From JAQVWU01 sp964628455 (GTDB lineage: Bacteria > Bacillota > Clostridia > Oscillospirales > CAG-272), in contig CAZVPD010000125.1 in NCBI GenBank assembly GCA_964628455.1, forward strand, positions 1 through 11,784: 11,784 nucleotides of DNA. The letters run 5' to 3'. Below, piece after piece: positions 1 to 6,265 of this stretch. The position numbers were made by a program, and so were the translations under genes. The notes beneath the pieces were generated by a model. That model did no database searches. It was not told where the DNA came from and saw nothing but the letters and a program-made list of their open reading frames with translations. Positions within the stretch are counted from its first letter, which is position 1, and each line of letters starts with the position of its first letter.

Positions 1-1296
1 CGTCATGCGATGCATTCCGGGATCCCGACGTATATAAGCGGCTGCACCGACAATATGCTAATGCCTTATTATCCTTCTTTTATGGAAATATTAAAGGCAA
101 ACGGTTATCAGACACACGGCATCGGAAAAATGCATTTTACGCTGAAGGACAATAACAACTGGGGCTTTGAAGGACTGGAGCTCAGCGAGGAGGTAAACGG
201 AGCCCCTTCGGATGCTTACCGTTCCATGCTTTATTCCAATGGATTTGAACATGTAAAGGACCTTCACGGCGTTCGGAGCGAGATGTATTATATTCCTCAG
301 GTTTCGCAGGTACCCGAACGCCTGCACTGCGACAACTGGCTTGCCGAACGCAGCATAGCATTCCTTGAAAAACGTGACCGTTCCCGTCCCTTCTTTCTTA
401 TGACAAGTTATATAAAACCCCATCCGCCGTTTGAAAATCCCGTGCCCTGGAATAAACTGTACCGCACCTCGGATATGCCCGATGCTTTCGTGCCGGAAAA
501 CAGCGATGATCTGATTTGTTACATCAACCGTTATCAGAACGTTTATAAATACCGCAGTCAGGGCACCGACAGGAATCTGGTCCGTACGATGCGCGCCGCA
601 TATTACGGCTGCGTTTCGTTTATCGACCATACGCTCGGGAAACTGATCCGATATCTGGATGACTGCGGTCTGTCTGAAGAAACAATGATCGTTTTTACCT
701 CGGACCACGGTGAAATGCTGGGTGATTACAACTGTTACGGCAAGCGCTGCTTCCTTGAACCCGCTTCACATATTCCGATGATCGTCTGTGATCCCTCTGC
801 GGGACATTCACGGGTATCTGCTCCTGTCTCTCTTTGTGATGTATTCCCTACAATGCTTTCGTATGCCGGAATCGAACCGGCCGCGGATACTTACGGAACG
901 GACCTGCGCAGGATCGCGCGGGAAGGTGATCCGGACCGGACGGTTTACGGACAGTTTTCACACGGCGGCAGCGGACTCTACATGGCACGCAGCCTGCGTT
1001 ATAAATATATCTTCTCTGCCGCCGATAACCGTGACTGGCTGTTTGACCTGTATGAAGAGGGCTTAAAGCCCAAAAACACTTTCCATCGCCTGAGCGAGAC
1101 TCTCGATGTATCAGGTGCGCGCCGCGATATCGCCGACTCGCTCAAACGCAGTCTGATTGCGCACTTCCGCAAAAACGGTATCCATGAACCGTTTGACGGT
1201 GATGATTTCCGGCGTTACCCCGTTCAGATGGTCAACCCGTATGACGACAGCCTTCTTCTGCGTCAGGACCCGTCGTCCTCCCTTATGACGATATAA
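1..1296 (+). CDS. Sulfatase family hydrolase (5' end outside window)
   Basis: This is the C-terminal bulk of a type I sulfatase, a hydrolase of sulfate esters in the alkaline-phosphatase fold. The frame is open from base 1 (Arg-His-Ala before the first Met at base 10), so the start lies upstream. RHAMHSGIP matches the stretch that usually follows the CxPxR...TGR active site, so the formylglycine Cys/Ser should lie just outside the window. Numbered from the Met at base 10, visible family marks are HGIGKMHF (36-43), TSDHGEMLGD (230-239, metal-ligand Asp-His), the conserved Lys in YGKR (245), and the C-terminal YKYI...LFDLYEE (331-350). Substrate, export and activation type cannot be judged because the N terminus is missing. 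No maturase gene or transporter is beside it. Family assignment is secure, specificity is not. Confidence 0.9.
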   Translation, partial: RHAMHSGIPTYISGCTDNMLMPYYPSFMEILKANGYQTHGIGKMHFTLKDNNNWGFEGLELSEEVNGAPSDAYRSMLYSNGFEHVKDLHGVRSEMYYIPQVSQVPERLHCDNWLAERSIAFLEKRDRSRPFFLMTSYIKPHPPFENPVPWNKLYRTSDMPDAFVPENSDDLICYINRYQNVYKYRSQGTDRNLVRTMRAAYYGCVSFIDHTLGKLIRYLDDCGLSEETMIVFTSDHGEMLGDYNCYGKRCFLEPASHIPMIVCDPSAGHSRVSAPVSLCDVFPTMLSYAGIEPAADTYGTDLRRIAREGDPDRTVYGQFSHGGSGLYMARSLRYKYIFSAADNRDWLFDLYEEGLKPKNTFHRLSETLDVSGARRDIADSLKRSLIAHFRKNGIHEPFDGDDFRRYPVQMVNPYDDSLLLRQDPSSSLMTI

Positions 1297-1331
1297 AATT
1301 TTTTCAACATATGCAAGCTTTTTCAGTGCGT

Positions 1332-1371
1332 AAAGATACCGCCCGGTTCGGTGAATTCGGACGGTATCTTT
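1332..1371. terminator. Hairpin between convergent genes, likely bidirectional terminator
   Basis: AAAGATACCG (1332-1341) pairs with CGGTATCTTT (1362-1371). After one C-A mismatch, CCG pairs with CGG, leaving a 12-base loop. It lies 35 bases after the sulfatase stop and 76 bases after the csaA stop, where two convergent transcripts need to end. The T-tract is weak on both strands (TCTTTGTTATT on plus), so efficiency is uncertain. Confidence 0.7.
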
Positions 1372-1447
1372 GTTATTGCTGCGGTGCGGTATTATAGATT
1401 TTCGGATTTGCCCATTACATTATCGGGAATCGCGTTATGATATGTGA

Positions 1448-1777
1448 TCATCCTACTTTATCACCCTTTTTTACGGATTGTTCCGGCTGTATCAATACGA
1501 CTCCCTGATTTGCATATACGCCGAGTATCAAAACTTCCGATATAAATCCCGCGATGTTTCTGGGCGGAAAATTGACTACACACAGAACCTGCCTGCCGAT
1601 AAGGCTGTCTTTTTTATAGCATTCGGTTATCTGCGCGCTTGATGTTTTTATGCCGATCTCTTCTCCCAGATCAACCCATAATTTATAAGCGGGTTTTTTC
1701 GCTTTTTCCGAATATTCGGCTGATGTGATCTGACCGACGCGGATATCCAGTTTGGCAAAATCCTCATAAATGATCAT
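1448..1777 (-). CDS. csaA: CsaA-type tRNA-binding-domain chaperone
   Basis: The product is a 109-residue stand-alone tRNA-binding (EMAP II-like OB-fold) domain. From memory of Bacillus subtilis CsaA, it matches nearly end to end: DFAKLDIRVG (6-15), IGIKTSSAQIT (41-51), VVNFPPRNIAGFISEVL (67-83) and the closing LIQPEQSVKKGDKVG. CsaA is a homodimeric cytosolic protein reported to have chaperone activity and to act with the export machinery. The start at 1777 is preferred over the ATG at 1786, because AGGA lies 7 bases before it and MIIYEDF then aligns with the MAVIDDF start of CsaA. The upstream ATG has AGG directly against it. The gene overlaps the end of the alcohol dehydrogenase gene by 14 bases, so translation is probably coupled. 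The chaperone role is inferred from family. Confidence 0.92.
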   Translation of the reverse strand: MIIYEDFAKLDIRVGQITSAEYSEKAKKPAYKLWVDLGEEIGIKTSSAQITECYKKDSLIGRQVLCVVNFPPRNIAGFISEVLILGVYANQGVVLIQPEQSVKKGDKVG

Positions 1778-2897
1778 TTTTTTCATCCTGAAACAATTCT
1801 CTGTAAATATCCGACATTTCGGTTTCGTTTATGATATACGGATTGTTTTTGAAATTACCCGCATCTCCGACTGTTTTAATATACATTTCTATCTCACGAC
1901 CGCTCAGTCCGATCTTAACCGATGCAAGCGCCGGAATGAATGTTTTTATTTCTTCTTTTTTTATTCCCGTTCTCGTTTCAAAATCGGAGACGCGTTTGGC
2001 TCCGTCGGGAGATTTTAACGTATATTCGATAAATGAACCGGTAAAAGCGGCGCAGGCACGTCCGTGCGGAATATTTCTGTACATCGTCAGATTATATCCC
2101 AGCGGATGCGGAAAGCCTGTTCCCGTCGTATTGATGGCAGCCCCCGCTGCGCATGACGCATAGAGCAGTGTTTCGCGCTGACTGTAAGAAGGCATTATCG
2201 TATTTTGATCCGAACAGAGTTCTTTTAATGTCTTTCGGATTTCCACTGCGCCGTATACCGCGGCTGCTTCCGAAAACACGGTTGACTGCGGCGACATAAA
2301 GGATTCGATGCAGTGACAGAATGCGTCGAGTGCCGTACTCAGCGTATATTCGGCATTCAGGGAATGCGTATATCCGGCGTCGAGGAAAGCGTAAGCCGGA
2401 TAAGAATAATCGTTTTTGAAGGTCCTTTTTTTATGCAGACCGTCGAGGGATAAAATCGCGTAATTATTGGCTTCGCTTCCTGTTCCGGCGGTAGTGGGAA
2501 TGACGACAAGAGGAAGGGACGGCCTTAATTTCTCCGTAAAGATAGCGTTCCCGCGTATGGCGCTGTTCGCCGCAAGCGCGGCAATTGCTTTTGACGCGTC
2601 AAGGACTGATCCGCCTCCGATGCCGGCAATCGTGTCGGCGCCGTAATCCGCTGCAGCCTGAGCTCCGGCATCGCAGACGGATACCGTGGGATTTTCCGTA
2701 ATCCGATCGAAAACGGAATAACTTATACCCTCGGTGTTCAGTAAGTCCGTCAGATCGCGAAGCGCTCCCGAGCTGCGTGCGGAATTTTTGCCGGTAACGA
2801 TCATACAGCGCCTGCAGTCTTTAAAAACAAAGGAACTTTTTTTAAGGCATCCGCTTCCGGCAATGATCCTGACGGGCATGTAAAAATTAAAATTCAT
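1764..2897 (-). CDS. Iron-containing (group III) alcohol dehydrogenase
   Basis: This 377-residue protein has the usual length of the Fe-ADH family, which interconverts alcohols and aldehydes or ketones with NAD(P)H in the cytosol. The dinucleotide-binding half carries GGGSVLDASKA (94-104) and IPTTAGTGSEA (133-143). All four expected metal ligands are visible: D191 and H195 in DAFCH, H264 in FPHPLG, and H278 in IPHG. The ATG has GGAG six bases upstream. The stop lies inside the start of csaA, making a two-gene unit. An intrinsic terminator sits only 22 bases before the start codon, so expression depends on readthrough or on a promoter inside or overlapping the end of the lipoprotein gene. The substrate cannot be read from sequence; candidates include butanol-, propanediol- or lactaldehyde-type enzymes. 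Nothing next to it points to a pathway. Confidence 0.95.
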   Translation of the reverse strand: MNFNFYMPVRIIAGSGCLKKSSFVFKDCRRCMIVTGKNSARSSGALRDLTDLLNTEGISYSVFDRITENPTVSVCDAGAQAAADYGADTIAGIGGGSVLDASKAIAALAANSAIRGNAIFTEKLRPSLPLVVIPTTAGTGSEANNYAILSLDGLHKKRTFKNDYSYPAYAFLDAGYTHSLNAEYTLSTALDAFCHCIESFMSPQSTVFSEAAAVYGAVEIRKTLKELCSDQNTIMPSYSQRETLLYASCAAGAAINTTGTGFPHPLGYNLTMYRNIPHGRACAAFTGSFIEYTLKSPDGAKRVSDFETRTGIKKEEIKTFIPALASVKIGLSGREIEMYIKTVGDAGNFKNNPYIINETEMSDIYRELFQDEKNDHL

Positions 2898-2919
2898 GGA
2901 TATCTCCGTTATTAAAAAT

Positions 2920-2947
2920 ATTACCCGAAGGAAAGCCTTCGGGTAAT
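2920..2947 (-). terminator. Intrinsic terminator of the lipoprotein gene
   Basis: A perfect 12-base-pair stem (2920-2931 with 2936-2947, ATTACCCGAAGG and its complement) closes a 4-base loop. On the minus strand ATTTTTAAT follows. It begins 16 bases after the lipoprotein stop and ends 22 bases before the alcohol dehydrogenase start, so it separates the two genes. Confidence 0.9.
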
Positions 2948-2963
2948 TTTATTATGGTTTTTC

Positions 2964-4841
2964 TTATGCTGCGGGTTCGGCAGGGGGATACATGGCGTTA
3001 TACCAGTTTGTATACTGCATCAGGGGAGAAAATTCATTTGCTTCGTCCACGGCTGCAATCATATACTGGTTTTCGTCTATTTCGGCAGCGAGAAGATCAA
3101 TGTGCGCAGCGGCATCTTCTATTACGACATCCTCTGCCGTGACGGTTTCGTTGCCGTCGGCATCGGTGGCGACCGTTTCGACCTGCGTGTTATATGGCCC
3201 TTTGAAGGAATACAGTTTTTCAAAATATTCTGCGGACAGTTCTTCAAGGCCTGCGAGGATTTCTTCGACTTTCATAAATTCCACAACTTCCGCCGCTTCT
3301 TCTGTTTCGCCTGCTGCAGGTTCTGCTGCGGGTTCCGGTTCTGCGGGTTTTGCATCAGGATCGGGTTCGGGTTCCGGTTTTATGATAAATCCGAGATAGG
3401 GACTTACCGCCGTATTGAAATTGTGAAGCTTAGCCAGTTCCCAGTTGTTCGCTGCATAAGCGGATTCGGTTTCCGTCATGGAACTGTTTGCCCAAAGTTT
3501 GAATTGATTTCCCGTATGGATCGGATCCATGACATATTCGTCGCTTATTATATTGACCAGTCCCGTTATTTCGTCGATTTCGTAATGGATATTCTTTGCG
3601 CCGTATTGGAAAGTATTGCGAAGCTCATCATTGATCGTAAGGTATTTTATGACCTCCATACAGCGCGCTACGTTTTTCGTGTAGGCGCCGACGGCATACA
3701 TCGAATCGAAAACGTCTTTATTTTCGAAAGCAGCATTCTTATAGAGTGTTACATAATAGTCTTCTTCATATTTTTCAAGCAGCGAATAATCGCCTTTTAC
3801 GAACGCAACGCCGAATTTGGTGTCTTCCACCGTACCGGTCGTATTGATGTAACCGGCATTTGTCCAGTTGATCATGAGCGATGCCGCGTTTTTAAACTGA
3901 CGGTTAGCAAACAGATTGCCCGGGGCGGCTTTGGTGCCCGCAGCGGCAGCTCCGGCAGCGTAACCGGCAAATACCGATTCCGATCCGGTCGGATAATAAA
4001 TATAGGATTCGGATGTATTCAATACTGGAACGTAATCTTTTTCCTGTGTTCCGACCGTTTCGACAAACTCTTCGAGATCGTCGATGACGGAAACTTTGTC
4101 GGGATCAAAATAATATTTATCGAACAATTCTTTATTGATTAAAATAAACTCATACTCGCCGACCATGTGATTATTGGGTATGGCGTATGTGGCTCCTTCG
4201 ATTTTTGCCGCGCTCAGAAATGTCGGATGTATATAATCGAGAAGGATTTTGGAATTGACGCTGAGTTCTTCGTCCAGCGGGGCAAGAACACCGCGCGTGA
4301 AATATTCCTGATAATGTTCAAGACCGTTTATAAGAAAGATGTCCAGCTGGTCGCCGTCTTCTTCGGGGTAAACCGTCTTTTCCAGGCCGTATTCGTTGAG
4401 AACCGTCTCATCGGTTTCTTCGGTTAAATCGCCTTCACCCGTGGTTTCTACGGCGGTGGTCACACCTGCCGCTTTGGCCGCTTTGGCTGCAACCTTTTGC
4501 GCGGCTGCTTCCGCCTCATCCATAGCTATTTGTTCTTCGATGGCCTGTACTTTTTCTTCAAGAGCTTTTCCATACTCTGATTCTGTAAATAATCTCAAGA
4601 TGATGTGCGTATTGAATTTTACCTCGGTAATTGCATTTATCGCATCCTGAACCTGCTGTACAGCTTCTTCGGTAGTGTTTTCATCGGTAATGGAATACAG
4701 GGTCAGAGTCATTGCCTTGATTCCCGAAGTCGAGGCTGCTTCCGTAGTCGTTTCCTCGGTTTCTTCGGAACAGCCTGCCATGAGTACCATGGGCATGATC
4801 ATGACCAGGCATAGCAGCAGGCAGAATAACCTTTTCTTCAT
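2964..4841 (-). CDS. Large surface lipoprotein, extracellular solute-binding-like
   Basis: The product has 625 residues. Residues 1-23 form a lipoprotein signal peptide (KKR, hydrophobic core, LMAG) ending before Cys24, the predicted lipidated residue, so it should be anchored outside the membrane. The body resembles family 1 extracellular solute-binding proteins of ABC importers: QLDIFLINGLEHYQEY (165-180), ATYAIPNNHMVGEYEFILINKEL (about 217-239), and a C-terminal FQYGAKNIHYEIDE (411-424). Two additions stand out: an Ala/Glu/Lys-rich probable helix (about 95-126) followed by a Thr/Glu-rich stretch, and a Pro-Glu-Ala linker (488-513) leading to a helical C-terminal part. It has a strong ribosome binding site (GAGGAGG, 9 bases before ATG), its own promoter and its own terminator. 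No permease or ATPase genes adjoin it, so the ligand is unknown. The lipoprotein call is firm; the binding-protein fold is less so. Confidence 0.8.
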   Translation of the reverse strand: MKKRLFCLLLCLVMIMPMVLMAGCSEETEETTTEAASTSGIKAMTLTLYSITDENTTEEAVQQVQDAINAITEVKFNTHIILRLFTESEYGKALEEKVQAIEEQIAMDEAEAAAQKVAAKAAKAAGVTTAVETTGEGDLTEETDETVLNEYGLEKTVYPEEDGDQLDIFLINGLEHYQEYFTRGVLAPLDEELSVNSKILLDYIHPTFLSAAKIEGATYAIPNNHMVGEYEFILINKELFDKYYFDPDKVSVIDDLEEFVETVGTQEKDYVPVLNTSESYIYYPTGSESVFAGYAAGAAAAGTKAAPGNLFANRQFKNAASLMINWTNAGYINTTGTVEDTKFGVAFVKGDYSLLEKYEEDYYVTLYKNAAFENKDVFDSMYAVGAYTKNVARCMEVIKYLTINDELRNTFQYGAKNIHYEIDEITGLVNIISDEYVMDPIHTGNQFKLWANSSMTETESAYAANNWELAKLHNFNTAVSPYLGFIIKPEPEPDPDAKPAEPEPAAEPAAGETEEAAEVVEFMKVEEILAGLEELSAEYFEKLYSFKGPYNTQVETVATDADGNETVTAEDVVIEDAAAHIDLLAAEIDENQYMIAAVDEANEFSPLMQYTNWYNAMYPPAEPAA

Positions 4842-4868
4842 GAAGTAAATCCTCCTCGTGATTTTAAT

Positions 4869-4894
4869 GTATAATACAGCGATGTCTATTATAC
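4869..4894. repeat. Inverted repeat in the lipoprotein leader, possible operator
   Basis: GTATAATA (4869-4876) and TATTATAC (4887-4894) are perfect 8-base arms around 10 bases. The right arm contains a minus-strand TATAAT (4893-4888), with TAAACA 16 bases upstream, so the repeat could cover a secondary promoter near its start site. A protein-binding site is an inference only. Confidence 0.4.
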
Positions 4895-4974
4895 AATTTA
4901 TCGGATAGTTGTTTATATGCCGATTATTATATCAGTTGTAAAACATACAACCCCCGATAATAATTAACATTACT

Positions 4975-5003
4975 ATTTTACACCTCTGAATTATATATGT
5001 CAA
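4975..5003 (-). promoter_or_regulatory. Promoter of the lipoprotein gene
   Basis: Read on the minus strand, a perfect TTGACA (5003-4998), a 17-base spacer and TAAAAT (4980-4975) form a near-consensus SigA promoter. The start would be near 4968, giving a leader of roughly 125 bases with several short inverted repeats. A second match, TTAATA (5018-5013), 17 bases, TATAAT (4995-4990), overlaps it. Confidence 0.75.
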
Positions 5004-5128
5004 GGTAATTTTTATTAACAGAATCAATTCATGCATTTGTAACAAACTATTTATAATAATATAGTGGATAATGCATAATTTCTTTTTTGAATGCCGGAAA
5101 TGATCCGCATGATTGTTTATCTGGCAAA

Positions 5129-6265
5129 TCAGTCAAGATAATCTTTCAATCTCTTGGAACGGCTTGGATGGCGGAGTTTTCGCAGCGCTTTGGCTTCGAT
5201 CTGACGGATGCGTTCGCGTGTTATATTAAAAACACGTCCGACTTCTTCCAGCGTGCGGGTCCTGCCGTCATCGAGTCCGAAGCGAAGTTTAAGCACGCTT
5301 TCTTCACGAGGGGTCAGCGTATGCAGCACCTCGCTGAGCTGCTCACGCAGCAATGTATAGGATGCCGCTTCTGCAGGCGCAGGTGAATCCACATCTTCGA
5401 TAAAGTCACCCAAATGGCTGTCTTCCTCTTCTCCGATCGGAGTTTCAAGCGAAACCGGATCGAGTGCTATCTTCATGATCTCACGCACTTTATCGGCGCT
5501 CATATTCATTCCTTCGGCAATTTCTTCCGCCGACGCCTCGTGCCCCAGTTCCTGAAGCAGCTGGCGCTGAATGCGAGAGACCTTGTGGATCGTTTCAACC
5601 ATATGAACCGGTATGCGGATCGTGCGCGCCTGGTCGGCGATGGCGCGGGTGATCGCCTGACGGATCCACCATGTGGCATAAGTGGAAAATTTATAGCCTT
5701 TGCGGTAATCGAATTTATCCACCGCTTTCATAAGCCCGAGATTTCCTTCCTGTATCAGGTCGAGAAAAAACATACCCTTGCCGACATACCGTTTGGCTAT
5801 GCTGACCACCAGACGAAGGTTTGCTTCCACGAGCTCCATTTTAGCCTTGTCATCGCCCTCGGTCATTTGCTGTGCGAGTAATAATTCACGGTCCGCATCC
5901 AGCAGAGCTACTTTTCCTATCTCCTTCAGATACATTCTGACCGGATCGTCTATGGAAAGCCCTTCCTGCGCCAGCATTTTTTCCATATCTTCGGCGCTTT
6001 CGTACCGTTCGATTTCGCTCTCTATCTCTTCGAATTCCGGTGCGTCAAGATACCCGGTTATTTCGATGCCGGCGTTTTCAAGCGTTTCGAATAACTTTTC
6101 TATTTGTTCTATGTCATAATCGACATCTTCCAAAGCCTCCATGATCTCGCTGTTGGACAGCGATCCTTTCGCTTTGCCGTGTTCCACCAGATCCCGCATA
6201 TCGATTTTTTTATCGCTGTTTCCCGAAAGATCAGATGATCCCGCCGCTTTTTGTTCTTTTATCAT
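5129..6265 (-). CDS. rpoD: RNA polymerase primary sigma factor RpoD (SigA)
   Basis: The 378-residue product is close in length to Bacillus SigA. It directs RNA polymerase to housekeeping promoters. A compact region 1.1 (about 24-75) is followed by region 1.2 (DPVRMYLKEIGKVALL, 107-122), region 2 with LVEANLRLVVSIAKRYVG (145-162) and the promoter-melting YKFSTYATWWIRQAI (191-205), region 3 (about 221-298), and region 4 with the -35-recognising helix-turn-helix EEVGRVFNITRERIRQIEAKAL (340-361). The start at 6265 is supported by GGAGG nine bases upstream. This places the first 35 bases inside the end of dnaG, so translation of the two is probably coupled. No convincing hairpin-plus-T terminator follows the stop, so some readthrough toward the lipoprotein gene is possible. 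Confidence 0.98.
   Translation of the reverse strand: MIKEQKAAGSSDLSGNSDKKIDMRDLVEHGKAKGSLSNSEIMEALEDVDYDIEQIEKLFETLENAGIEITGYLDAPEFEEIESEIERYESAEDMEKMLAQEGLSIDDPVRMYLKEIGKVALLDADRELLLAQQMTEGDDKAKMELVEANLRLVVSIAKRYVGKGMFFLDLIQEGNLGLMKAVDKFDYRKGYKFSTYATWWIRQAITRAIADQARTIRIPVHMVETIHKVSRIQRQLLQELGHEASAEEIAEGMNMSADKVREIMKIALDPVSLETPIGEEEDSHLGDFIEDVDSPAPAEAASYTLLREQLSEVLHTLTPREESVLKLRFGLDDGRTRTLEEVGRVFNITRERIRQIEAKALRKLRHPSRSKRLKDYLD

Noticed and set aside
91..708. Minus-strand open frame of 205 codons inside the sulfatase
   Set aside because: It lies wholly opposite conserved sulfatase motifs and has no recognisable domain.
3290..3385. GGTTC/GGTTCCGG-like tandem repeats
   Set aside because: They encode the Pro-Glu-Ala linker of the lipoprotein. 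The low-complexity protein sequence explains them, and the repeat units are not regular.
3102..4142. Long plus-strand open frame (346 codons) opposite the lipoprotein gene
   Set aside because: It is antisense to a gene with a signal peptide, ribosome binding site, promoter and terminator. Its translation is rich in Phe, Ile and Arg, as expected of a shadow frame.
5020..5128. Possible terminator after rpoD
   Set aside because: Only a four-base CGGA/TCCG stem is present, and no T-tract follows it on the minus strand.
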